Positions 28,600 through 37,686 of a stretch of 37,686 bases of DNA are shown here, one piece after another. Where the stretch lies: assembly GCA_001586965.3 (NCBI GenBank), contig LUCW03002164.1, positions 1 to 37,686 on the forward strand, written 5' to 3'. How positions within the stretch are numbered: the stretch's first letter is position 1; each line of letters opens with the position of its first letter. The DNA is from Sphaeroforma sirkka (taxonomy: Eukaryota; Opisthokonta; Ichthyosporea; Ichthyophonida). A program made the position numbers and the translations under genes. Below the pieces are notes generated by a model. It had not been told where the DNA came from. It did not search any database and saw only the letters and a program-made list of their open reading frames with translations.

Positions 28600-28880
28600 A
28601 GCTAGGGTAGTAACATGTACATCATGTTGTCGGTGAATTCAAATGAGTAGCGTCGCGCTGATAGTAGGCTGATACTTAGTAGTGCAGTTTTAAATGTCAT
28701 ATCAATGAGTACGTCCCCCAAGGTTCCTAGCTGAGCCACGTATTTCGGATAAATGATTATACCATCAGCTACTTCGAGCGCATACCGGTCATTAATGCGC
28801 ATGTTGCTGACGAGGTGATGTTTGTGGTACTTATAGGGAAGTACGTGTATGGTGGCGCAACTATCGCAATCTAGTCAGTA
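28600..28880 (-). pseudogene. Copia protease
   Basis: The start reads LDCDSCATIHVLPYKYHKHH, which fits the active-site block of Copia aspartic proteases (D-S-x-A-T-x-H). It is followed by NDRYALEVADGIIIYPKYVA and LIDMTFKTALLSISLLSARR, matching the G-x-G strand and the NLLS-like end. The upstream gag is separated from it by the LTR at 28883-29477. Confidence 0.75.
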
Positions 28881-28882
28881 TT

Positions 28883-29477
28883 TGTAGAAATACGGCCTCC
28901 GGTCAGTCTAAAATATCAAGATCAATTGAGATAATACATTGGTTTTTATTTGTATTTTAAATAATTTAGTACAAGCTCTTTTTCCAATATTTCCAAAGTG
29001 TTCTAAATTCACTTTGATGGCTCCAATAGCCTGAGTATTTGGTATGACTCATCTACTTGTACCTATTTGAGACATTAGTAAATGTAGGATATTATAAACT
29101 AAATTTTATAATCTCCGAACTACTACTTATAGATTTTGGTCCTCCCGCCAATCTCCAAAATCCAATAAGTCTTTTTCTTTTTTTAACTTTTCTTCAGATG
29201 GAACTTTATTTATATCAGCTAATGTATTAACGTGACTTACGTTATTATGTCTATTTACAAATTAGGCAAGTGGTCATGAACACTTAGTACTTCTAGTGAA
29301 AATTATTCAATAAAGAACAGCTAGAGGTACGCCCTGTGTGATCGAGGATATTTAGGCTCTTAACAAGAGGTAGTCCCCATCATTCTTACACAAGCTACCA
29401 CTGCTAAATCCTAACTGACTAAATTGTATTTTAGTTTATTATAGTTTCAAACCTAGTAATTTCCATCGAAGTTTACA
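28883..29477 (+). repeat. Family 1 LTR lying between Copia and element E
   Basis: A 595-bp plus-orientation copy from TGTAGAAATACGGCC to GAAGTTTACA, very close to 4172-4766. On its left is Copia protease, on its right the cut end of element E's integrase tail. No matching target duplication is seen, so it is either a solo LTR at a rearranged site or the join of a recombination between elements. Confidence 0.92.
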
Positions 29478-30657
29478 GTAGGAAATAACAAAAGGTCCTA
29501 TCGTCTTAGAAAAGAGTTCGGTAATGTTGGCGTTTCGATTTATAATGTTAACGTAATCGCCGACTTTGAACTGAACAATGTTCTTAGTGTTATTCCATCG
29601 GTCATACGCTTTAAGTAGGACGCGATTCTTGTGCTCGAGTAAACAGGGGTAAACAACGTTCTGCATATGCTCGATCTTTTGTAGCCACGGGGTAGCGTGC
29701 TTCTCGGGCGCAGTTTTATCAAACGTTGCTTGTAATTCACTATAGCGGCCAAAGAAATAGTGAAACGGAGTGTTCCAGTTTGAGGATTCATGCAGTTATT
29801 CATTTGAGTCTGAACCCATTTCAAATGATAAGGCCACATATCCTCAACGTCGTCTAGTGCGGTACGCAAGAGTTTCTTAAGTTCTCTATGACGTGTCTCA
29901 TTTGCACCCTGCGTTTGAGGTTTGTAAGGAACACCACGCCTATGGGTCATGCCTGATACGAGTATAAGTGCCTCCATTACGTCGGTACAAAACTCACTAC
30001 CGTTATCAGAACATAGTACTCGGGGAAACCGAAGTCATTAAAGACGTGATAGCATAATTCTGCCACTGTTTGTGGACGTTTGTTCGGTATTGCATAAAGC
30101 AAGTTATAGCCCGAAGCCACACATAAGAAATGACAGATATATACATCGCCAGTATGCTTGGATCGCGGGAGTTTAACCAAATCGACTATGACTCGGCGCA
30201 TCGGTTGGTCTTCTGTCACACTTTTAGGGGTGCCCAACCGTATCGCTTGATCTGGTTCTTTTCACAATCAGTACAGCGTCGGTATATTTCACGTATGGTT
30301 TCTTTCAGCGCCGGGTGATCAAGCCCTGCACGAATAGCCATATTTATAAGTATGCTCATATGCTCGATGCGTTAAATTATGTATAATTTTAACTCTACTT
30401 TCGAGCTCCTCTAAGTCAGTCAGATTCTGCGTAACGCTGGCTGGATGAACCATAGTCCTGTTGGAAAGGGCAACCTCAGTATCAGGAGGGGTAGAGTCCT
30501 GAGATACATAATTGACAACATTGGATTGTTGAAGTATCTTCTTCAGTTGTTTCGCAACTCCTGGCTGTTCTTTAAGCAGCGCTTTAAGTAGTTGAGTGCG
30601 AGCTTCAGGTTCTCTTAGAGTTTTGAGTCTTTGATCCATGGCCTTAGCTAGTTCCAT
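29478..30657 (-). pseudogene. Element E integrase
   Basis: The segment shows an HHCC module (THRAYEHTY, CTDC-type pair), RRVIVDLVKLPRSKHTGDVY, and the block VPYKPQTQGANETRHRELKK with the catalytic glutamate. The GPY/F part is reached at 29478-29560 (KTIGPFVISY), where the element stops. Sequence and arrangement match element A at 2304-3483. Confidence 0.9.
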
Positions 30658-31723
30658 GTTTTTTACGATCTAATGCCGTTTCAATCGGCATTACCTCGAC
30701 TGCAATTTTGTTGGGTGCATGTGTTGTACGAGTCTTGAGCTTTTGTTCAAACTCTTTAGACTCTTCTAGTTTAGCTAAGAATTCGGTTGAGGGTTTCCAC
30801 TTAGTGGTACCTGCAGGACCGATGCGACAAACAATGGTGTGTTTCCAAGGCGTCTTCTTAATAGAATAGGATCCCTGATACAAGAACGTGTCGGTTTCAC
30901 GGTCGACATAAATAGGTTCGTCTTGAATCATATTAATTAAATCACGTATCCATGGGTCGGAGTTACGTAAGGGACAACACAGCGTAATGGTAGATTTAGT
31001 AATATTAACATAATTTAACAACTGTGCGATAAGTTGACAAGGTGGGTTAGCCCACGCATTATGCTTTGATAAGTCAAGCTGAAATGCATCACCTTTAGGA
31101 TGAGTCAACGACCTATATTCAGAAACCTGTTTGTTATGTTCTGCGGCGAACATATCAACAGTAAATGGACCCCATCGTGATTGAGCGAGGTTAAACCATT
31201 TCTTATTTAGCATCCAATCGGTTGCTAATAACTCCTTGACTGTTTTCTGGTAGTCGGGCACAAGTCGAGAGAGCATGTCAGGAAGATGGTTATGTATTCC
31301 TGGAATGTGTGTTATATTAAAAGCGAACTTGGCAATAATGTCATGCCAGCGGCTCACCAACTGTGAATCAGGGTTCATATCTTTTAAGTATGTTAAAGAC
31401 TTTTGATCACAGGCGACAGTAAAGTAACTTCCATAAAGGTAGTCTTTAAACTGTCTTAGCGCAGTAACTATAGCAAGGAGCTCTTGTTTAACGGTAGGGT
31501 AATTCCGTTGACTCTTATTATAACTCTTGCTAAAGAATTGTATGTAGCGCGGTTTACCATTTATCGTTTGGTAAAGCACTCCACCTACCGCTCGATCTGA
31601 AGCGTCGGTTGCTACTTGGAATGGGACACCATCCACAGGGTACTGCATGATGGGTGCGTCCATTACTTTACTTTTGACTAGTTTAAATGCATCATCACAT
31701 TCTTTAGTCCAAAGCTTTCCCAA
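30644..31723 (-). pseudogene. Element E RNase H and Dam-like block
   Basis: This 359-residue open segment appears identical in protein to the one at 1238-2317. RNase H motifs are TDASDRAVGGVL, KQELLAIV and CDQKSL; the Dam-like block (about 30818-31171) has TVDMFAAEHN and DAFQLDLSKHNAWANPP. Keeping the same protein in two distant inverted copies supports a recent common origin. Confidence 0.9.
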
Positions 31724-31758
31724 AGGTCCTTTGTGCAGCCGTAGGTGACTGAAAGGCT

Positions 31759-33024
31759 TTAAGTAATGAGAAAGATGCGGTACCGAATCGAGAAGAAGTT
31801 AACAAACCCACACACAGAGTTCACATCTCTTCCAGTAATTGGTGTTGATAAATCCAACAGAAACTGTTTCTTGCCAGGATCAATTTCTACCCCTGCTGCA
31901 GATACTTTGTAGCCAAGTAAGTGTATAGTATCTTTAGCAAAAGAACACTTGTCTTCGTTAATCTTAAGTTTAGCATGATTAAGTCGCTTTAAGACTTCTT
32001 TAACGAGTTTAGTATGTTCATGTGCTGTCTTTGTAAAGATAACTATATCATCTAAATAGACTGATACGTTATACGACAGGTCCGCAAATAGTTCCATCAT
32101 AACTTGTTGGAAGAAAGAAGGTAACATGTGTAAGCCTTCAGGTGCACCTTTAAACTGGTACTTCTTACCTTGCCAAGTAAAGGAAAAGTATTTCCTATGA
32201 GGCTCATATATCTGTAGTTGATGGAATGCAGCTTTTAAGTCTATCTTGGAAAAGATAGTCGCACCCTCCATTTTGCGTAGTATCTCGCTTATCTTAGGTA
32301 AGGGAAAACTATATTGCGGAATTAGTTTGTTGATTGGCGACAGGTCTAGTACTACTCTTGTTTTACTAAACGTTCCATCAGATTTATATTGATCGACCGC
32401 TAAGAGAGCTAAGTTAACTGGGGTTGCATCATAATTGATTTCAATTAGACCCTGTTTTAACCAATCTTCGATTTGGGTTTTGACAACGTCTTTGTGTCTC
32501 CAACTCACGTAGTTATGTGAAGGACACTTTAACTTAGAGAAGTCGACGTTTGTTAAGTCAAGTCTAACGTACCCATTAGAGAACTTAAACATACACCAGT
32601 CAGTTATTGCAATCTTCCTGTTTTGTATAATTAAGTCCATAATTATATCGGTGAAGTGCGGAATCATATCCTTTGCTTCACCTTCCGGAGGTTTAGGTAT
32701 CTTTAACATATTATCATCTGACTGATCTTTATTCGGGTCTAGCCCATTAGGCAGACCAGTGAGTGTTATACCTAAACTGAGAAGATCAGTCATACCTATA
32801 ATTAAATCGTATTTCTGAGACATGTCAGTAACGATTAGGTGAGTCTTCACTTCTCTTCTATCTGACAGCATTATGTGTGCATAGTCAATGGCTTGTTCGC
32901 AAGTAGTAACTTTGCCATTTCCCAAGATTAAATCAGTTGTTTTGTTATGGACAGCCATATCTGTAGCGTAGGCTACTCGGCATGAGATAGCAGAGACTTC
33001 AGCCCCTGGATCAAATAGTGCCAT
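31759..33024 (-). pseudogene. Element E protease and reverse transcriptase
   Basis: A 421-residue open segment. The protease active-site block is MALFDPGAEVSAISC, with the catalytic aspartate at residue 5. MSQKYDLIIGMTDLLSLGIT forms the end of that fold. RT follows: WLKQGLIEINYDATPVNLAL, TRVVLDLSPINKLIP, ATIFSKIDLKAAFHQLQI, KYFSFTWQGKKYQFKGAPEG and the catalytic VYLDDIVIFTKT, then the thumb and connection. It is the best preserved family 1 RT here. Confidence 0.9.
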
Positions 33025-33137
33025 AACTTTTTTTCTCCATTTACGAAAACTGTTTGAAAGATACGTTCATCTCCTTTGGTATAGATTTTATTGAACATTT
33101 TCTCATAATCTTGCTCTAGTGCGCACATATGGTACTG

Positions 33138-35173
33138 TCAGTGCTTAACTTGGACGTCCGGTAAGTCCTTGCAATCCTCTTTGTGCCAACCGTTAGTACC
33201 CTTGCAAGTAGCACACTCTTTCATATAGTGTCCAAAATCTGGCTTGCCTGGTGCACACTTAACAGGGTCGTGTCTACCATTCCACTTGCCATTACGTTTT
33301 GTGAGGTTGTAACCACACTTCTTGCAAGGCGCTCTCACCTTCTTATCACCTTTCGGTTCGGTAGAAGTAGAGCCAGTACCCCCTCCAGTAGTAGTGCGAG
33401 GTTTCTTAGTACTACGCGCAGTATTAGTCTCTACTGCGTTTCGCTTAGTGGGCTGGGTGTAGCTCGTGGTACTAAGTACTCTAGTAGAGGAATTGGTATG
33501 CTTGTGTACTATCTTCTCAAAGACAGACCAAGGCATAGATCGCAAATCACCATAGGCGATGATGTCGTCATTGACTTTCTTAAAGAGGTTAGCTCCCAGA
33601 GTCTCCATCATCTGACAAATTAATAAATATTCGCCAGTATAGGTACGACCACCCATCCGAGTATTCATATGTGTCATATGAGCTAGAGCACCTCGAATAG
33701 TGGTATCGTTCGCAAAGGACTTGCGAGACTCTAGAAGTTCACGGTCACGTGCATCTTCAAAAAAGGTGTTAAGTATATTATCACGCAACTGGTGCCAGGG
33801 TAGGGCTTTCCAGTTGGGCTCATGAGCCTTCAAGATAGTTCGCCATTCACCTGGCTCACAGAAATGAATAAAGGCATTCATCATCTGCTTATCCCTAAGG
33901 CTGGCAGACTCCTTAAGTTGGTCGAAGGCCTTCAGTGTCTCCACTGTACTCTCATTAGTAGAGAAATCGACCTCAGCCTGCGCGTTACCTAGCTGCTTTA
34001 TAAAGCTTGGTTCTAAGTGTTCACGAGGCTCATGCTCAGTGCTACGGGCTGCTAGTGCCAAGATGGTGTCTATTTCCTTTCTCTTGTTATCGATTAGATA
34101 GCGAATGTTATCCGCTTTCCTATCGTCAAGGTCAGAGTCATTCAATAGACGGTCCTCAAGGACTTGCATACCAGAGCGTAATAGCCTGAGACGAGTATGT
34201 CTGGTTCTCACTTCCTCATCCTCAGGATTAGAGCGGGAACTCTCTAACGAGGTACTGGTGTAGCGATTGCCAAAATCGTGATTACCAGGGTTAGTTGGCA
34301 AATGAGGGTCGATATTACGAGGATGGTAAGCCTCATCGAGTTCCATACGATCATATCCTCTGACAGGGTTAGGTTTGTCAAGAGGATGGTCAATGGTAGC
34401 ATCAGAGCTATAGAGATTAAATTTTGAAATATTTTCTCTCTCGCCAGTGGTATCTGGCTTAGTGGTAAACATACTGGCTGGTAAACCAGTAGGTCTCGGG
34501 TTCGAAACCCGGCCCGAATTTTTCTTCTTCTTCGGTATAGGAAGAATATCAGCCAAGTGGGACACGATAGAGGGGTCCACAACTGCTGCTGCCGCTAGCT
34601 CCTTCAAGAGCGCTTCAGTGCGGTTCAATTGGCGTCGAGATTGAGAAGATCCAACCACTCGTTGTCGAGTTATGGCGTCCTCAGCTTCGGCCCCAAGATT
34701 TGAGCTGAATGGAATGGCTTCTCCATCGATGGCGAAACGGAAATTTTCGGACAGGTCAATACTTCCTTTTCACTCCGGATTTGTGCTGGAGTGTCCTTTA
34801 GATGTGGAGTTATAATGCCCCCCGACATTCGTATCCACGAATTTTCCAGCCTTTCGACGTTTATCTCCAATATTTGACGGCACGTGGTCAGGGGGGGCAA
34901 GCTGGGGTCCTGAGCTTCACTCCTAGGTGATACACGGACGCTGGCGAGCCTTTCCGCGGTAGTAGATACCTCTTCTTCCAAGGCTTTAGGATCCGACGAG
35001 TCATCCTCAGAATAATCCTCTGTACCAACCTCAGAATTTGCTTCCCCAACAGTTTCCTCGGCAGGTTCAACTCCAGACAGGCTAGGTGTTTTCACAGGGA
35101 CCTCAGGAACCTCGGCAGGCTTAGCAGGCTTAGAGCTAGCGGCTCCCTTGCCTTTAGAAGTACCCTTAGCCAT
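33138..35173 (-). pseudogene. Element E gag
   Basis: The start at 35173 reads MAKGTSKGKGAASSKPAKP with the acidic segment that follows in elements B and C. The main open part (34658-33138, 506 residues) has GSSQSRRQLNRTEALLKELA, a stretch encoded by the antisense of a tRNA-like module, NPGNHDFGNRYTSTSLESSR, KADNIRYLIDNKRKEIDTIL, a capsid-like helical region (FDQLKESASLRDKQMMNAFI, MTHMNTRMGGRTYTGEYLLI), and a cysteine-rich end: CKKCGYNLTKRNGKWNGRHD, then CATCKGTNGWHKEDC. No standard CCHC knuckle is seen. Function would be particle assembly and RNA binding. Confidence 0.85.
34446..34520 (+). repeat. tRNA-like module antisense to element E gag
   Basis: TGGCTTAGTGG at 34455-34465 fits the Pol III A box, and GGTTCGAAACC at 34499-34509 is a perfect B box. 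TACTGG/CCAGTA pair as an anticodon-like arm, and TCGGG/CCCGG as a T arm. The flanking bases cannot form an acceptor stem, so this is a tRNA-derived, SINE-like piece. Element E reads through it on the other strand as RVSNPRPTGLPASMFTTKPD. Fragment F has the same module at 25731-25795. Confidence 0.65.
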
Positions 35174-35361
35174 AGTAATAGCTCAAGCATAGGAAGATCA
35201 ATAAGGTCTAGGTATAGTAACTAGCGTGTAGCTTACTTTAGGGTAGTATAGCCACTATGAGGTAGTATAGAATACTTACAGTCCTGTCGCTGGATAGTAA
35301 GCAATTATTAGACAGTCTAGAAGCAGTACACTACAGTAACTACTAAATAACTGAAAAAATA
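35174..35361 (-). other. Element E leader
   Basis: The 188 bases between the 5' LTR and the gag start match the leader of element C (14322-14508). The bases following the LTR read TATTTTTTCAGTTATTTAG on the element's strand and are shared with elements B and C. They contain no TGG start as expected for a tRNA 3'-end primer site. Confidence 0.6.
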
Positions 35362-36065
35362 TGTAAACTTCGATGGATATTTCTATGTTTTTTAAACTGT
35401 TATATAAACTAAGATACAATTTAAGTCAGTTAGGATTTAGCAGTGGCAAGAGCCTTAATTTCCTTGATCACACAGGACGTACCTCTAGCTGTTCTTTTAA
35501 AAACAATTTTCACTAGAAGTACTGTGTTCATGACTACATGCCTAATTTGTAGATAGACATAAGAACGTAAGTCAAGTTAATACATTAGCTAATATTAAAA
35601 AAGTTCCATCTGAAGAAAACTAAAAAAAAAAAGAAAGAAGACTTATTGGATTTTGGAGATTGGCGGTAAGACCAAAACCTGTAAGTAGTAGTTCAGAGAA
35701 TATATTTATAATATCCTACATCTATTGTCGTCTCAAATAGAGATAATATTATTTATTTCAAAAGTGATAAGTATGTATGTTCCAATGTATGAACATATGG
35801 TATGACTCTCATAGTCGCTGTAGTGGTTCAGGAAAGATTGATGGGAAGAAGTGGTCAGTAAATTTCCATTTGAAGCTTGGGTCAAGTGAGTCGACAATAG
35901 GTCTGAGTAAATTGCTCAGGCTATTGGAACCATCAAAGTGAATTTAGAACACTTTGGAAATATTGGAAAAAGAATTGTATTACATTATTTTGAATACAAT
36001 TAAAAGTCAAATGTTATCACATTTGGTCTTGATATTTTAGACTGACCGAAGGCCGTATTTCTACA
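35362..36065 (-). repeat. Diverged family 1 LTR (5' LTR of element E)
   Basis: On the plus strand it starts TGTAAACTTCGATGGATATT and ends GGCCGTATTTCTACA, 704 bp. It is longer than the other copies because of an extra AT-rich stretch of roughly 150 bases around 35735-35905. It groups with the LTR at 13806-14321. The CAAAGTG/CACTTTG stem is kept. Confidence 0.87.
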
Positions 36066-37307
36066 ACTGGCCTTGAGGCCTAATGATTTTGTACACTGGT
36101 TCTAGCGAGGCTGAACCAACTAGTTTAGTTCCTTCATAATAAACAGTGTGTACCAAAGGTTTATTACAACTAAGCTCTGCTCGTCCGGACCGATGAGGCT
36201 CACACTATAAAACGCTGTAAGGTGTTTGATTGGCTGAGTTCAACCGTTTATAAGATAGCACACACAAATAAATCGTAGAATGGTCAAGTAGTCAATACAT
36301 ATTAACTTCCAAAAAGCTTGCATATCGTCTATATTGTAGATAGTGCTATGTGCATACAGTGTATCTAGAGTGACAGCCTCCAGGTCCACGAAAAGTAACT
36401 CAGAAACAATGTTCCGCTAAAACAAATCGAGAGAAAGAACGTCGTGCGCGTGTCAAACAGAAATGACGCGATGGCAAAGCTCTCATCGCCACTGATGGCA
36501 GCGTCTCATGTCAATCTAGTAATCATCAGTGTGATAGCACCAACGCATGTAACGATCAGGAGAAGGAACGGCGCTCTCAAGCTGTTGCACTTCGTCAGGA
36601 GATGGTATGCACACGAGAATAGTCACAAAAAGTATGAGTTTAGCTGATGCATGCATTCAAGACTCAGAAGCAGAACTGAGAAAAAGCGCCGAGAAGATGA
36701 GGCGCGATTAAAAAAGATAGGGCAGAGCGCGATAGACTACAACATCTACAAGGAAAAAAGTATGAGACTTCGTGGACAGAGAATATTTCATCTCTTGATA
36801 GAAGTACAACCCTAGAACTCTAGAACATGTCACTTTTATCAGGTTCATAGGTTTTATTGAAATTACAGTCCAGTCCTGTAGACAGGACAGTGGACAGTCC
36901 TAACACCAGGGTCTTGGGACACCGGTCGGTCCGGCCACACATGACACATGGGAGGCTGGGAGTCCGGGACTCCTGGTTAATAAGACTAAAAAATAGCAGT
37001 GAGTAAATAAATAGTACACTTCCATTATCCATAGCCTGCCAATCGTGTTTAATTTGAGGGCTATGACACTTACAGAGTCAGAGGTCAGAGAGCTAAAGTG
37101 AAAGAACCCGTATCTCGGATTTGTGGCACGTGCCCAATTATTTCTTGGTTGGGGCATTGTGGCAAAAAATATTTGAAAAATGTATATTCAACGCACAGGT
37201 CTTTTTTTGCACATTCTTCTATTGTAATTTTTTTTTTAAATAATAGTGGAAAAATAGTTTCATTAATAGCCCAAACACAGGCATCTGAAAGCTAAAAGTA
37301 CAACAAC
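36066..37307. other. Intergenic stretch and upstream region of the METAP1-type gene
   Basis: From 36066 to about 36400 there is an unassigned segment with a TATAAAA-like word near 36206 and AATAAA near 36268. Between 36420 and 36790 the plus strand encodes, in different frames, repeated basic-acidic words (REKERRARVKQK, QEKERRSQAVALRQEM, EKKRREDEARLKK), a possible decayed coding region. From 36830 to 37307 nothing but the presumed promoter and 5' UTR of the next gene is expected; no clear TATA box is seen close to the start. Confidence 0.4.
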
Positions 37308-37401
37308 ATGGTATCGCCTGGTAATCTCTGCACTGGAGTGGACTGTGGCAAGCCCGCAAAATTCCAGTGTCCAACTTGCATCAAGAATAAGCTCGCGCCA
37401 G
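37308..37401 (+). CDS. METAP1: Methionine aminopeptidase 1, first coding exon (partial gene)
   Basis: The frame from ATG 37308 reads MVSPGNLCTGVDCGKPAKFQ, then CPTCIKNKLAP. C8, C13, C21 and C24 have exactly the CX4C-X7-CX2C spacing of the N-terminal zinc finger of eukaryotic type 1 methionine aminopeptidase (human starts with CETDGC...LQCPTCIK). The enzyme removes the initiator methionine from nascent proteins in the cytosol; the zinc finger helps ribosome association. A donor-like CAG|GTACCG ends the exon at 37401 with a split glycine codon, and the family's next residues (G-S-x-F-C-S-Q) would be on exon 2, beyond the window. Unspliced, the frame continues only ten codons to a stop. A processed or decayed copy cannot be excluded. 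Confidence 0.8.
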
Positions 37402-37686
37402 GTACCGTTTGCAACGAGCGTTTGATTCGGTGATAGGGACTTGCAACAGTGAGAAATACCGTTCAAATACCGTGCAGTTAGTGGTGTCTTTCAACTGCAG
37501 CCTGGTCGATATTCGAGCGGGTAGTCATCAATTAAGGAATATACAGTTTAATATTCGCGTTAGATTACAATGACGTATCATGTATATATCGTGGATAGTG
37601 CACCCCTTATATCTGCATATCTTGTCTAAGCTGATAATCGATGCACGTAGTGTATTCTTTATGTATTGGGCGCTGCTTATATATGA
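37402..37686 (+). other. Start of METAP1 intron 1
   Basis: After the donor at 37402 no segment encodes the expected second half of the zinc finger (F-C-S-Q-x-C-F-K) before the window ends, so the intron is at least 285 bases. The sequence is of mixed composition without repeats of note. Confidence 0.6.

Larger units (their letters stand above)
26828..28882 (-). mobile_element. Ty1/Copia fragment (protease, integrase, start of RT)
   Basis: A minus-strand Copia piece, in order from 28882 downward: protease, GAG-pre-integrase zinc module, integrase core, a low-complexity linker and the N-terminal RT region. It ends at 26828 against a family 2 LTR and begins at 28882 against a family 1 LTR. The missing gag and the missing RT end plus RNase H are present elsewhere in the window on the other strand (12683-13805 and 22369-23401). 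It is broken in several places. Confidence 0.88.
29478..36065 (-). mobile_element. Ty3/Gypsy family 1 element E, lacking its 3' end
   Basis: A minus-strand element: 5' LTR 35362-36065, leader 35174-35361, gag 33138-35173, protease-RT 31759-33024, RNase H and Dam-like block 30644-31723, integrase 29478-30657. Its end is cut at 29478 by the LTR at 28883-29477. It is the most complete family 1 copy and has several breaks. From 29478 to 32956 it is nearly the same as element A in inverted orientation. Its LTR is of the diverged subfamily, while the internal part matches copies with ordinary family 1 LTRs. It is a fossil. Confidence 0.92.

Noticed and set aside
34446-34520. Intact tRNA gene
   Set aside because: A and B boxes and two arms are present, but the acceptor stem cannot form and the sequence is embedded in gag; called tRNA-derived instead.
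37263-37466. A 67-codon minus-strand frame starting MNGISHCCKSL
   Set aside because: It is the antisense shadow of the METAP1 exon on the plus strand, which has the family's exact cysteine spacing.
1-37686. CRISPR array or bacterial operon
   Set aside because: No regularly spaced identical short repeats with unique spacers, and the content (LTR elements, spliced METAP1) is eukaryotic.

Overview
The window is from a eukaryotic genome and is mostly a graveyard of nested and rearranged LTR retrotransposons, with small pieces of ordinary host sequence between and beside them. The best host anchor is the first coding exon of a methionine aminopeptidase 1 (METAP1-type) gene at the right end (37308-37401, + strand), with the family's CX4C-X7-CX2C zinc-finger spacing and a splice donor. 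Exon 2 does not appear in the remaining 285 bases, so the first intron is longer than that. A second probable host piece is a short C-terminal exon with polyadenylation signals at 5894-6038, directly against an LTR. The sequence does not settle the taxon: an invertebrate animal or a basal fungus are both possible.

Three retroelement families can be told apart. Family 1 (Ty3/Gypsy) has LTRs of about 595 bp beginning TGTAGAAATACGG and ending GAAGTTTACA; copies or fragments are A (1-4766), B (4767-5893), an LTR with a short internal stub (11976-12682), C (13806-14812), a lone LTR (28883-29477) and E (29478-36065). Family 2 (a related Ty3/Gypsy lineage) has LTRs of about 750 bp; element D (14813-22368) has both LTRs and most of its coding region, and another LTR lies at 26081-26827 beside internal fragment F (23446-26080), whose coding sequence resembles family 1. 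Family 3 is Ty1/Copia, present as three separate pieces: gag (12780-13805, +), reverse transcriptase C-terminal part plus RNase H (22369-23401, +), and protease-integrase-reverse transcriptase N-terminal part (26828-28882, -). The two RT halves look complementary and both end against a family 2 LTR.

The Gypsy pol order is protease, reverse transcriptase, RNase H, a block resembling the Dam-type adenine methyltransferase-like domain known from DIRS retroelements, HHCC/DDE integrase, GPY/F module and a chromodomain-like tail. A methyltransferase-like block inside a DDE-integrase element is the most unusual protein-level observation. At the DNA level, A and E form near-identical inverted arms of about 3.48 kb some 26 kb apart, a likely substrate for the rearrangements seen here.

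Between 5999 and 11975 there is little coding signal: a cluster of TGACGC-type sites, a foldback/MITE-like element (6631-7195), a 75-base retroelement fragment framed by 19-base direct repeats (7337-7449), minisatellites, and one short open frame with an RVxF-like motif (8958-9209). The retroelements are described as fossils only. Similarity estimates were made by eye, with no alignment or database search.
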